The notes under the pieces are model-generated. The model did no database searches. It was not told the origin of the DNA and saw nothing but the letters and a program-made list of their open reading frames with translations. Position numbers and translations under genes: made by a program. DNA of 26,162 nt from an uncultured Lachnospiraceae bacterium (GTDB lineage: Bacteria > Bacillota > Clostridia > Lachnospirales > Lachnospiraceae), in contig CAJTQG010000008.1 of NCBI GenBank assembly GCA_910578605.1, positions 64,882 through 91,043 of the forward strand, given 5' to 3'. Within the stretch, counting starts at the first letter, position 1, and each line of letters starts with the position of its first letter. Positions 1-7,861 of this stretch are shown here, in pieces.

Positions 1-320
1 CAAAACAAATATTATTTTCAAAAACAATCTTACATTGTCATCTTAATAACAATTTGTTTTGATGTTACGCTGTTAGTATGTGAAACATAAAGGATTCTAA
101 ACTGGAAATTTCTTGTAGTTTTTTTAATTTATTTTTCTTATTTTTTTGCTCAAACCCTTCATTATCTTCAACAGAGATTAACTGTATTGTGTATATTCCC
201 TTAACTTTAATTCATTGTTTAGTTTTCTGATTAACTTACACTAGAACTTTTTAAAAAGTATTAGATGGTGCAAAATTCATTTTCAAAATTTCATCATTAT
301 GCAAAACTACCAGCATTGTG
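1..320. other. AT-rich intergenic region downstream of murF
   Basis: I find no convincing gene, RNA or GC-rich terminator hairpin here. Two weak features are visible: an AT-only palindrome ACTTTTTAAAAAGT around 246-260, and a 9-bp inverted repeat (AAAACAAAT at 2-10, ATTTGTTTT at 52-60) with 41 bases between its arms. Neither has the shape of an intrinsic terminator, so where the murF transcript ends is not visible. Confidence 0.5.
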
Positions 321-1706
321 CTACTGCTCTGTCAGCACCTCCACCACCTTAGAAAACTCCATTCCGTGAGAAGCCTTAACCAATATAGTATCCCCTTTTT
401 GAAGAGTGGCATCTTTTTCTTCCATCCACTGCTCCTTTGTTTCATAGATGAGAATTTTTTTGTTGTCTATCATGCCATTTTCTGCCTTAATGCCCTCCGC
501 CAATTTTTTTGAAAGCTTTCCAATACAAATAAACAAATTTATATTTTTTCCAGCAGCATACTGGCCGACCTGATAATGTAATTCCTCCTCCTTCTCCCCC
601 AATTCAAACATGTCTCCCAATATCGCTACCTTTCTTCCCAATGCCGTTTCTAATACATCAAGAGATGCTTTCATGGATACAGGGTTGGCATTGTAGCAGT
701 CATCTATGACCGTGTAATTGTTTGCATGAATTAAGTGAAAACGGCCTGAAACAGTCTGGGCGCCTTCTATTCCTTCTTTGATTTGCTCTAATGAAAGACC
801 GTAGTGTAATCCAACCGCTGCAGCCGCCAATGCATTATATATCATATGATTGCCAGGGATTGGTATTGTTGCCTGAATATTTCCCATTGGAGTTATAATG
901 GTGCAGCGGCTTCCCTCTAATCCAAGATTTTCTATATGCTCTGCACGGACTTGGTTATGTTTCTCAAGTCCAAAAAAAATGGGGGCTTTTCCATTCACCT
1001 CTTTAATTGTAATTAACTTATCATCATCCCCATTGCAAAAAACTTTGCCGTCCTCACAAAGACTGTCAAATATTTCTGTTTTAGCCTGAAGGACGCCGTC
1101 CCTTGACTTTAAATTTTCTAAATGGCAGCTGCCAATATTCGTCAATATTACGGCATTTGGTTTTACCATGTTGGTCAGCCGATGCATTTCTCCAAAATCA
1201 CTGATTCCCATCTCAATAACAGCCAACTGATGTTCTTGGCGTATGCGAAACAGTGTAAAGGGAACTCCCAGCTCATTATTAAAATTCCCAGCAGTTTTCA
1301 GAAGATAATATTTCCTAGACAGCACAGATGCCACCATCTCCTTCGTGCTTGTTTTCCCCACACTTCCAGTGATGCCCACCATAGGAATAGACAGCTGCCT
1401 GCGGTAATATTCAGCTATGGCACCTACTGCGCGAAATGAAGATTCCACTAATATATATGGGCCGCTGCAATCTATCAGACGTTCTCCAACAACTGCCGCC
1501 GCTCCCTTCTCAAATGCCTGCTTTATATAGTTATGTCCATCCACTCGCTCTCCCTTTATGGCAATAAACAAGGCTCCTGGCTCCACCTGTCGGCTGTCTG
1601 TAGTAATACTTTTTATTTTCTCAGACATACTATCCTGTATTCCATGAAAATCTCCTTTTGTACAGTGAACTACTGCACGAATATCCAACCCTTTCATTCC
1701 TTTCAT
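321..1706 (-). CDS. murF: UDP-N-acetylmuramoyl-tripeptide--D-alanyl-D-alanine ligase MurF
   Basis: MurF adds the D-Ala-D-Ala dipeptide to the UDP-MurNAc-tripeptide in the cytoplasm, the last cytoplasmic ATP-dependent step of peptidoglycan precursor synthesis. With the chosen start the protein has 461 residues, normal for the family. The Mur ligase P-loop GITGSVGKTS is at about 111-120. Other family motifs are NFNNELGVPFT, EMGISDFGEM, GNHMIYNALAAAAVG (about 285-299) and DDCYNANPVSM (about 335-345). The gene lies downstream of ddl, which makes its dipeptide substrate. I chose the ATG at 1706; a second in-frame ATG at 1697 is possible. A longer frame opening with TTG at 1754 would add 16 residues unlike MurF. 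The ribosome site at 1706 is weak (AGG, 7 bases away), and a 31-codon reading frame stops one base upstream, so translation may be coupled. Confidence 0.95.
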   Translation of the reverse strand: MKGMKGLDIRAVVHCTKGDFHGIQDSMSEKIKSITTDSRQVEPGALFIAIKGERVDGHNYIKQAFEKGAAAVVGERLIDCSGPYILVESSFRAVGAIAEYYRRQLSIPMVGITGSVGKTSTKEMVASVLSRKYYLLKTAGNFNNELGVPFTLFRIRQEHQLAVIEMGISDFGEMHRLTNMVKPNAVILTNIGSCHLENLKSRDGVLQAKTEIFDSLCEDGKVFCNGDDDKLITIKEVNGKAPIFFGLEKHNQVRAEHIENLGLEGSRCTIITPMGNIQATIPIPGNHMIYNALAAAAVGLHYGLSLEQIKEGIEGAQTVSGRFHLIHANNYTVIDDCYNANPVSMKASLDVLETALGRKVAILGDMFELGEKEEELHYQVGQYAAGKNINLFICIGKLSKKLAEGIKAENGMIDNKKILIYETKEQWMEEKDATLQKGDTILVKASHGMEFSKVVEVLTEQ

Positions 1707-1707
1707 T

Positions 1708-1803
1708 TTAATACCTATGCATAACTGCCCATACACCAAAAGTACGTTGCACAAACTTTCTATTTTCTGAAATAACTAGATTGAAGGAAGAAGCAGTATG
1801 CAT
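1708..1803 (-). CDS. possible 31-residue leader peptide upstream of murF
   Basis: A short reading frame starts with ATG at 1803, has a Shine-Dalgarno-like AAAGGA at 1808-1813 (4-base spacer), and ends with TAA at 1708-1710. A single A separates this stop from the murF ATG (TAA-A-ATG). The predicted peptide begins MHTASSFNLV and ends VWAVMHRY, and resembles no family I recognise. The position suggests termination-reinitiation coupling to murF, whose own ribosome site is poor. This is an inference; chance could give a frame of this length. Confidence 0.3.
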   Translation of the reverse strand: MHTASSFNLVISENRKFVQRTFGVWAVMHRY

Positions 1804-1832
1804 GATATCCTTTCTTTCTATATTTCCTTCAA
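1781..1832. repeat. 9-bp inverted repeat in the ddl-murF gap
   Basis: TTGAAGGAA at 1781-1789 pairs perfectly with TTCCTTCAA at 1824-1832, leaving a 34-base loop. On the minus strand the loop holds the ribosome site and ATG of the short frame upstream of murF. A long loop and no U-tract argue against a terminator. It may be a leader structure or chance. Confidence 0.3.
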
Positions 1833-1870
1833 CCTTCCTGTTATGCCCCTAAAAACGCTACAAACACTTT

Positions 1871-2914
1871 TTATGATTTTAAAGATACTTCTATCAGTTT
1901 CTCACACAACTCTCCATAGGACATACCTACCTGCTGTGCTTCCTGGGGCAATAAGCTGGTAGGAGTCATGCCTGGAAGGGTATTGGCCTCTAGACAGTAA
2001 ATCTGTTCCCTCTCATCCATAAGAAAATCAATGCGTGAATAAGTGTGCAGCATCAGCGCTTCCGCCGCTGTCTGTGCATAATTCTGCATTTTTTTTGTCA
2101 ATTTTTCCTCTATTTGCGCCGGACAAGTTTCTACTGTCATACCTGCATTGTATTTATTTTTATAATCATAAAATCCTTCTTTCGGACATATTTCAATAAT
2201 GGGAAGTGCCTGACCTTCAATGACGCCAACGGAAAATTCTCTTCCCTTTATATACTCCTCCACCACAATTTCCTCCTCCAACTCAAAACCTTGTTTTATT
2301 GCTTGAAGGTACTGCTCCTGGTCGTTAACCATATACACTCCAACACTAGAGCCGCCGCAGCACACCTTGACTACACATGGATAGCTGATATGATAATTGC
2401 TAGGCAATATAATATCTTCTCCCCTTTTCACTACATACCCCTTTGGAACCGGCACCCCACTGTACTGCAGAATTTTTTTTGATATATTTTTATTCATTGC
2501 CATAGCGCTGCCTAGATGGTCTGTACCTGTATATGGAATGCCAAACAAATCAAAGGCCGACTGAATTTTTCCATTTTCCCCCTCTGCTCCGTGCAGTGCC
2601 ATAAACACTATATCTGCCGCCTGGCATATGGGAATTACATTCTCACCAAAAAACTCTCTTCTCGTTTCTTTAATACTGTCTAAATCCTCATTAAAGGAAT
2701 TTATATAATCTCTAGCCTTATCTATATTATAGTCTTCTGAAAATATTTTTTCCATGTCCTTCGTCCCTGTCTCATCCATAGGCAGACCAAAATATACATC
2801 CATCAATATAGCCCTATGTCCCCGCTGACGCAATGCAGAGCACACTAATGTTCCTGTGACAATAGACACTTCCCGCTCTGTACTGATACCACCTGCTAAT
2901 ACTACAATATTCAT
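1871..2914 (-). CDS. ddl: D-alanine--D-alanine ligase
   Basis: Ddl joins two D-alanines using ATP, giving the dipeptide used by MurF. The 347 residues include the N-terminal motif AGGISTEREVSI (about 8-18), HGAEGENG (about 109-116), the ATP-grasp region with VVKVCCGGSSVGVY (about 181-194), and the C-terminal metal and substrate motif RIDFLMD through EANTLPGMTPTS (about 294-320). DYKNKY at 250-255 keeps the tyrosine that in E. coli DdlB (Tyr216) favours D-Ala-D-Ala; a phenylalanine there marks D-Ala-D-Lac ligases. A normal, vancomycin-sensitive type precursor is therefore expected from this gene. About 40 extra residues around 45-85 lengthen the N-terminal lobe. The start has GGAG/AGAGG upstream in AAAGGAGAGG. 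recG ends 53 bases upstream with no terminator between, so recG-ddl-murF probably form one transcript. Confidence 0.95.
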   Translation of the reverse strand: MNIVVLAGGISTEREVSIVTGTLVCSALRQRGHRAILMDVYFGLPMDETGTKDMEKIFSEDYNIDKARDYINSFNEDLDSIKETRREFFGENVIPICQAADIVFMALHGAEGENGKIQSAFDLFGIPYTGTDHLGSAMAMNKNISKKILQYSGVPVPKGYVVKRGEDIILPSNYHISYPCVVKVCCGGSSVGVYMVNDQEQYLQAIKQGFELEEEIVVEEYIKGREFSVGVIEGQALPIIEICPKEGFYDYKNKYNAGMTVETCPAQIEEKLTKKMQNYAQTAAEALMLHTYSRIDFLMDEREQIYCLEANTLPGMTPTSLLPQEAQQVGMSYGELCEKLIEVSLKS

Positions 2915-2967
2915 TTTTCTTTATTCCTCTCCTTTTTAATTTCACTTAAAAATTACCGTTTATTTCA

Positions 2968-5016
2968 TCATATATTTAACTTTTCCAGAGAATTTTTTTG
3001 GTATTGCTCCAACACAGCATGTAATACCTGCCATTGCCCTTCCTCTATATCCCACTTATCTTCTTTTAATTCTTTTAACACCTGACTTACTTCCCCAAGC
3101 ACATCCGCATCTGTATAGATATTCCCAATACGAAAATCCATATCCCCGCTCTGTCTCATTCCAAAAAAATCTCCGGGCCCCCGCAATTTTAAATCCTCTC
3201 TTGCAATCTCAAATCCATCATTGGAGTGATTTAAAATTTCTAATCTATCCATTGTTTCCTTCTTCTTAGAACCACTGACAAATATACAATAGGATTGGGC
3301 ACTTCCTCTGCCCACACGTCCTCTCAACTGGTGCAGTCCTGCCAAACCAAATCTCTCAGCATTTTCTACCATCATCACGGTGGCATTGGGCACATTCACC
3401 CCAACCTCCACAACAGTGGTGGAGACAAGAACTTGAATTTCCCCCCTGGCAAAATCTTCCATAATTTGATTTTTTAAATCATTTTTCATTTTTCCGTGAA
3501 GATACTGAACTCTCACCGTAGAAGGAAGCTGCTCCTCTAACATCTTAGCATAATCTATCACATTTTCAATATCTAATTCCTCATTTTCCTCCACCATGGG
3601 ACATATTATGTACGCCTGGTGTCCCTGTGCGGCCTGTTTGGTAATAAATTGATAGGCGTTGGGGCGAAAAGAGGTATCTACCACACAGTTTTTTATTGGC
3701 AAGCGGTTGGCTGGCAATTCCCGTATCACTGACACATCTAAATCCCCATAGAGCACAATAGCCAAGCTTCTGGGTATAGGAGTGGCGCTCATTACCATAA
3801 TATGAGGTGAATTTCCCTTTTGTGCAAGGTTTTCTCTCTGTCTTACCCCAAATCGATGCTGCTCGTCCGTCACAACCAACGCTAAGTTTTGATAAATGAC
3901 CTTTTCCTGTATCAGAGCATGGGTTCCTACAATGAGCTGTGCTCTTCCCTGCTCTATTTCCTCATAAGCCATTCTTTTTTCCTTTGCCGTCATAGAACCT
4001 GTAAGCAGCTGTATTTGAATGGGAACGTTATACTCATCAAACATTTCTTTTATACTTATGTAATGCTGTCTGGCTAACACCTCTGTTGGCGCCATCAAGG
4101 CTCCCTGATAGCCTGCAAAAATAACATCCATCAAGGCAAGCACACTCAAGATAGTCTTTCCCGAACCTACATCACCCTGAATCAGACGATTCATCACATT
4201 AGCGCTGCCTAAATCACTGCGAATCTGGGACAAGGCCTTTTGCTGTCCCCTAGTTAATTCAAAGGGCAGTTTCCTTTGAAACTCCTCCGTCTGCTTGGCA
4301 GGGACAATAACATATGGACTCTTTGCTGTTACGCCGCTCTCCTTCATTGTCTGTAATGTATATAAAAACAAAAAAAACTCATCAAACACTAACCGGTGTC
4401 TTGCTCTGTGAAGTCCATCCCTATCCTTTGGAAAATGCAGCATCTCCACTGCCTCCATTCTGCCAATCAAATTATAATTTTGTCGTATGTGAACAGGTAA
4501 AAATTCATCCAACACAATTCCTTGCTCTAATGCTGTCCTAATACATTTTTGAATCAGATGATTGGTCACTCCTTTTGTCAGACTGTACACAGGCTGCATA
4601 GACAGCAGCTTTTCCTCATATTTTCCCAGAGGAAAGGTTTCTGGCTGCTGAAGTTGAATTTCATTTCCCATTCTTTTCAGGCGCCCCCGAAACACATAGC
4701 GAAACCCCGGCTGCAATGTCTGACGCAAAAAAGGCATATTAAACCATGTAACAGGCAGAGTTTCCCCTCTGTTATCCCTGATAAGCCCCTTAATCACCTG
4801 CAGCTTTCCTTTCCTCTGTATGTCCAACTTTTTTACAATCACACCTTCAATGGCAGCAACTATTTTATTGTCAATCTCGCCAATTGTAATAGGCGGCTGA
4901 TATTCATCATAATCTCTAGGATAATAGGTAAGCAAATCCTCCACCGTATGTATGCCCAGTTTTTCAAAAAGCTCTCTTGTCTTTTCCCCCACTCCCTTTA
5001 ATTGTGTAAGCTGCAT
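2968..5016 (-). CDS. recG: ATP-dependent DNA helicase RecG
   Basis: RecG is a branch-migrating helicase that regresses stalled replication forks and processes Holliday junctions and R-loops. The 682 residues match the usual length. In order they show an N-terminal LKGVGEKTRELFEKLG helix-hairpin segment (6-21), the OB-fold wedge domain (about 50-125), Walker A GDVGSGKT (281-288), the DEQH box (384-387), SATPIPRS (410-417), motif VI QLRGRVGR (563-570) and the RecG C-terminal block LKLRGPGDFFGMRQSG (609-624). All helicase motifs look intact. The ATG is preceded by AGGAG with a 10-base spacer. A hairpin lies only 29 bases upstream of the start codon, leaving no room for a promoter between them. 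Confidence 0.96.
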   Translation of the reverse strand: MQLTQLKGVGEKTRELFEKLGIHTVEDLLTYYPRDYDEYQPPITIGEIDNKIVAAIEGVIVKKLDIQRKGKLQVIKGLIRDNRGETLPVTWFNMPFLRQTLQPGFRYVFRGRLKRMGNEIQLQQPETFPLGKYEEKLLSMQPVYSLTKGVTNHLIQKCIRTALEQGIVLDEFLPVHIRQNYNLIGRMEAVEMLHFPKDRDGLHRARHRLVFDEFFLFLYTLQTMKESGVTAKSPYVIVPAKQTEEFQRKLPFELTRGQQKALSQIRSDLGSANVMNRLIQGDVGSGKTILSVLALMDVIFAGYQGALMAPTEVLARQHYISIKEMFDEYNVPIQIQLLTGSMTAKEKRMAYEEIEQGRAQLIVGTHALIQEKVIYQNLALVVTDEQHRFGVRQRENLAQKGNSPHIMVMSATPIPRSLAIVLYGDLDVSVIRELPANRLPIKNCVVDTSFRPNAYQFITKQAAQGHQAYIICPMVEENEELDIENVIDYAKMLEEQLPSTVRVQYLHGKMKNDLKNQIMEDFARGEIQVLVSTTVVEVGVNVPNATVMMVENAERFGLAGLHQLRGRVGRGSAQSYCIFVSGSKKKETMDRLEILNHSNDGFEIAREDLKLRGPGDFFGMRQSGDMDFRIGNIYTDADVLGEVSQVLKELKEDKWDIEEGQWQVLHAVLEQYQKNSLEKLNI

Positions 5017-5045
5017 AACATATATTCTCCTAACATTGACAAAAG

Positions 5046-5070
5046 AAAGGCAGCATCATGGGCTGCCTTT
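5046..5070 (-). terminator. hairpin terminator after fakA
   Basis: A perfect 9-bp stem, AAAGGCAGC (5046-5054) with GCTGCCTTT (5062-5070), has a 7-base loop. On the minus strand it is followed by CTTTTGTC, a modest U-tract. It lies between the fakA stop and the recG start. With so short a U-tract it may terminate only partly. Confidence 0.6.
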
Positions 5071-5080
5071 GTTGTTTTTC

Positions 5081-6781
5081 TTATTCAACAGATATAATAT
5101 AATAATACACCGGCTGTCCGCCAAACATTAAATCTACATCACAGTCTGGATAACGCTTTCGTATTTCGTCTGCTAACTTCTGGGCTTCCTTTTCCTCCAC
5201 CTCTGCACCGTAATACAGTGAAATAATCTCACTCTCCTCATTCTGCAGCTGTTCTAACATCTCCAAAAGCACTTGTTCTTTATCTGCGCCTACTGATAAA
5301 ATACCGCTGTCGCCGATACCCATCATATTTCCCTGCTTGATAACCTTATTGTCAATCTCCGTATCTCTCACTGCGTATGTGACCTGACCTGTCTTCACAT
5401 TATCCATCTCCTCTGTCATGGCAGCCTCATTTTCCTCAGGCGACTGGTCTGGCATAAAATTAATCATGGCAGCCATGCCCTGGGGGGCTGTCTTAGACGG
5501 AATCACGATAATATTTTTATCTTCTGTCAAATCTCTGGCTTGATTGGCAGCCAATACAATGTTTTTATTGTTTGGCAGCACAAAAATATTTTTAGCATTG
5601 ATTTTTTCGATGGCATTTAATATGTCCTCTGTACTTGGGTTCATAGTCTGTCCACCTTCAATTACATAATCCGCACCTAAATTGCGGAAGATAGCATTCA
5701 TTCCTATGCCCACTGACACAGCAATAAAGCCGTATTCCTTTTCCTCCTCCGGCTGCTTTTGCTCATAAGCTTCGCCCTCATTTTCCTCAATGCCATCTTT
5801 CTGTTGTCTTGCCAGCTTATAAGCATCCTTAATGACCTTCTCCTGATGCTCTAAGCGCATATTGTCGATTTTCATATTGGACAGTTCCCCATATGTCAAT
5901 GCCTTTTGAATCGCCAGGCCTGGATCGTTAGTATGCACATGTACCTTTACAATCTCCTCGTCTGCTACTACTACAAGGGAATCTCCTATACCTGTAAGGT
6001 AATCCTTCATCTGTAATTCATCAGATTGTGTGAACTCCTTTTTTAACAGAATAATAAACTCTGTACAGTAACCAAATGTAATATTTGCAGTATCTACATC
6101 CTCGGCGCTCACTTTTGGCATACTGCCCATTGTGCGGGCATTGTCTATGGTAAAGTCTATTTCCTTGCCAAGAAAAGCTTCATATGCACCATCCAGCACC
6201 TCCATCAAGCCCTGTCCGCCGGAATCTACCACACCTGCCTGCTTCAGCACAGGGAGCATATCCGGTGTTTTCAAAAGCATTTCATGACCGGCCTTAATAC
6301 TCTCCCCAATCACGTACTCCAAATCATCGCTTTCCTCCAGCAGCTCCACTGAACGCTCGCTGATTGCCTTAGCCACAGTGAGAATCGTTCCCTCCTTTGG
6401 CTTCATAACTGCCTTGTAAGCTGTTTGAACCGCTTTTTCACAGCAGGCAGCCAGCGCAAATACATCCAGTTTATCCTGCTTGCACATCTCCTTTGTAAAA
6501 CCTCTGAAAAGCTGAGATAAAATTACACCGGAGTTTCCTCTTGCTCCCCGAAGGGAACCGGAGGAAATTGCCTTTGCCAGCTGTTCCATATCTGGATTCT
6601 CTAAGGAGGCTACCTCCTTAGCCGCAGACATAATGGTCATTGTCATATTCGTCCCCGTATCTCCGTCCGGCACAGGAAATACATTTAATTCATTAATCCA
6701 CTCACTTTTTGCCTGTAAATTTTTTGCCCCCGCTAAAAACATTTTCTGCAAATCTCTTGCATTGATTGTTGTAATTGACAC
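5081..6781 (-). CDS. fakA: fatty acid kinase catalytic subunit FakA-like (DhaL/DegV-fold, YloV family)
   Basis: Members of this family phosphorylate fatty acids bound to a FakB (DegV-family) partner, feeding exogenous fatty acids into phospholipid synthesis. The 566 residues match the family. The N-terminal DhaL (DAK2) kinase domain carries NVFPVPDGDTGTNM at 33-46, whose aspartates bind the magnesium-ATP, then SLRGARGNSGVILSQ (76-90) and VVDSGGQGL. A middle domain follows, then an acidic linker near 330-350 (QKQPEEEKE), then a DegV-like C-terminal domain with PNNKNIVLAANQA. The start is GTG, well supported by AGGAGG eight bases upstream. It follows asp23 by 19 bases, the conserved YloU-YloV arrangement of Firmicutes. 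The FakB partner is not in this window. The substrate is inferred from the family. Confidence 0.9.
   Translation of the reverse strand: MSITTINARDLQKMFLAGAKNLQAKSEWINELNVFPVPDGDTGTNMTMTIMSAAKEVASLENPDMEQLAKAISSGSLRGARGNSGVILSQLFRGFTKEMCKQDKLDVFALAACCEKAVQTAYKAVMKPKEGTILTVAKAISERSVELLEESDDLEYVIGESIKAGHEMLLKTPDMLPVLKQAGVVDSGGQGLMEVLDGAYEAFLGKEIDFTIDNARTMGSMPKVSAEDVDTANITFGYCTEFIILLKKEFTQSDELQMKDYLTGIGDSLVVVADEEIVKVHVHTNDPGLAIQKALTYGELSNMKIDNMRLEHQEKVIKDAYKLARQQKDGIEENEGEAYEQKQPEEEKEYGFIAVSVGIGMNAIFRNLGADYVIEGGQTMNPSTEDILNAIEKINAKNIFVLPNNKNIVLAANQARDLTEDKNIIVIPSKTAPQGMAAMINFMPDQSPEENEAAMTEEMDNVKTGQVTYAVRDTEIDNKVIKQGNMMGIGDSGILSVGADKEQVLLEMLEQLQNEESEIISLYYGAEVEEKEAQKLADEIRKRYPDCDVDLMFGGQPVYYYIISVE
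5096..5124 (-). promoter_or_regulatory. possible promoter inside the 3' end of fakA, for recG
   Basis: On the minus strand TTGGCG (5119-5124) and TATATT (5096-5101) are separated by 17 bases. A transcript from here would begin near 5089 and pass through the 5046-5070 hairpin before recG. The match is moderate and lies in coding sequence, so it may be chance. Confidence 0.3.
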
Positions 6782-6800
6782 GTCCCGTTCCTCCTATATC

Positions 6801-7160
6801 TTAATCGATAACACGTACACTTTCTATAAAAATATTGATTTTCTTTATCTTCAATCCGGTATATTCCTCCACTTCATAGCGCACGTTTGAAACCAGATTA
6901 TCACACACTGCGGAGATGCTGACACCATATGCCACAATCACATGGAAATGAATGGTTAGTTCATTATTCTCATCAATCTCTACATGTATTCCTTTCGACA
7001 AATTGTCTCTCTTCAACAGCTTTACAATGCCATCTGTCATACTGACAGCTGCCATTCCTACAATACCGAAGCATCCAACTGCCGTAGTACCTGCATATTT
7101 GGCAATTACATTTTTGTCTACCAGTATTTCACCGAATCCATTTTCTATTCTTCCTTTCAT
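6801..7160 (-). CDS. Asp23/Gls24 family envelope stress protein (YloU-like)
   Basis: The 119-residue protein is a single Asp23/Gls24 domain, typical in length. Recognisable segments are NGFGEILVDKNVIAKYAG near the start, VGCFGIVGMAA, and the C-terminal pattern VSNVRYEVEEYTGLKIKKIN. Family members act in alkaline or envelope stress and some are membrane-associated through partners, but this protein has no membrane segment and its exact role is unknown. I chose ATG 7160 because GGAGG lies just upstream (7165-7169, 4-base spacer). The longer frame opening with TTG at 7226 would start almost at the predicted transcription start and adds residues foreign to the family. It is the first gene of a two-gene unit with fakA. 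Confidence 0.88.
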   Translation of the reverse strand: MKGRIENGFGEILVDKNVIAKYAGTTAVGCFGIVGMAAVSMTDGIVKLLKRDNLSKGIHVEIDENNELTIHFHVIVAYGVSISAVCDNLVSNVRYEVEEYTGLKIKKINIFIESVRVID

Positions 7161-7239
7161 TTTTCCTCCATTCCGCCGGTATACGTCAATATATACATCA
7201 TCTCCGACAAATTTTAGCATTCCCAATTTAGACGGTGTT

Positions 7240-7268
7240 ATTATACAGTATACCCTTTTTTTTGTAAA
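7240..7268 (-). promoter_or_regulatory. sigma-A promoter of asp23-fakA
   Basis: On the minus strand TTTACA (7263-7268) and a consensus TATAAT (7240-7245) are exactly 17 bases apart. Transcription would begin near 7233, giving an untranslated leader of about 73 bases before asp23. The -35 box sits 10 bases beyond the stop codon of the upstream membrane-protein gene, and no terminator is seen between them. Confidence 0.8.
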
Positions 7269-7277
7269 ATGGAAAGA

Positions 7278-7817
7278 CTAAAAAAATAGATTCCACAATC
7301 CAATTAAAATAAAAAATCCTGCCGTAAAAGGGGTAACCCATTTTATCAGGGCCATATCCCTTGATGCAAGGGCCATTTTATTGCCTATTCCAATGGCAAG
7401 ATAGGAGGATACACCGCAAAAAAGCCCAAGCCACCACCCATTGATTCCCAGCATTCCCGCACTGATGGCAGGAGGAATGCTGTTTAAGGCTAATATTAAT
7501 CCTAATAGGGCTGTCTTTGTGTTGGAGAGCAGTTCTTCCTCCTCCACCTGGCGCTCATCCACCTGCATTGTGAGCAGACAATAGACTCCAAACAGAAAAA
7601 ACAGCAAAGCCCCTGCCATATTTGTCACATTTTTAAAATAGGATGATATAACTTGAGAGCAAAGCACAGTGATAACCGTACATAAACCTGTAATACAGGC
7701 AATAATCACATTTGCCCTGTACCATATTTTCTTTCCCTTTATTCCTAACTGAATACCAATCAGCATATTATCTAAATTGACTAGCACACTAATGCACAAT
7801 GCCAATATAATCCGCAT
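7278..7817 (-). CDS. MntP/YtaF-like six-helix membrane protein
   Basis: A 179-residue, very hydrophobic protein with about six predicted membrane helices arranged as two halves, as in the MntP (manganese efflux) and YtaF (sporulation membrane protein) families. The first half has NLDNMLIGIQLGIKGKK (14-30), matching the DxF/DN-G-G pattern with its membrane aspartate at 16. The second half has LALNSIPPAISAGMLG (109-124), in which the usual second acidic residue is replaced by Ser-Ile-Pro-Pro. A charged loop (about 85-100) lies between the halves. The start has GGAGG six bases upstream. The gene follows a calcium-type P-type ATPase by 44 bases, so the pair may export divalent cations together. 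Manganese transport and a sporulation role are both inferences. Confidence 0.7.
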   Translation of the reverse strand: MRIILALCISVLVNLDNMLIGIQLGIKGKKIWYRANVIIACITGLCTVITVLCSQVISSYFKNVTNMAGALLFFLFGVYCLLTMQVDERQVEEEELLSNTKTALLGLILALNSIPPAISAGMLGINGWWLGLFCGVSSYLAIGIGNKMALASRDMALIKWVTPFTAGFFILIGLWNLFF

Positions 7818-7861
7818 CTTATCCCTCCGAAGATGGTTCTTATCATTAGCATATGATTGGT

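Noticed and set aside
246..260. ACTTTTTAAAAAGT palindrome as a murF terminator
   Set aside because: The stem is only A-T apart from its ends and no U-tract follows on the minus strand, so it would not make a stable terminator.
2045..2482. 145-codon open frame on the plus strand
   Set aside because: Antisense to ddl; a shadow of its codon pattern.
1871..2914. VanA-like D-Ala-D-Lac ligase (vancomycin resistance)
   Set aside because: The DYKNKY motif keeps the tyrosine typical of D-Ala-D-Ala ligases, and no vanH or vanX neighbour is present.
4549..5001. 150-codon open frame on the plus strand
   Set aside because: Antisense to the recG wedge domain, with no ribosome site or recognisable protein.
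7161..7226. Longer Asp23 protein starting at 7226
   Set aside because: It would start with TTG about seven bases from the predicted transcription start, with no room for a ribosome site; GGAGG before 7160 decides the shorter form.
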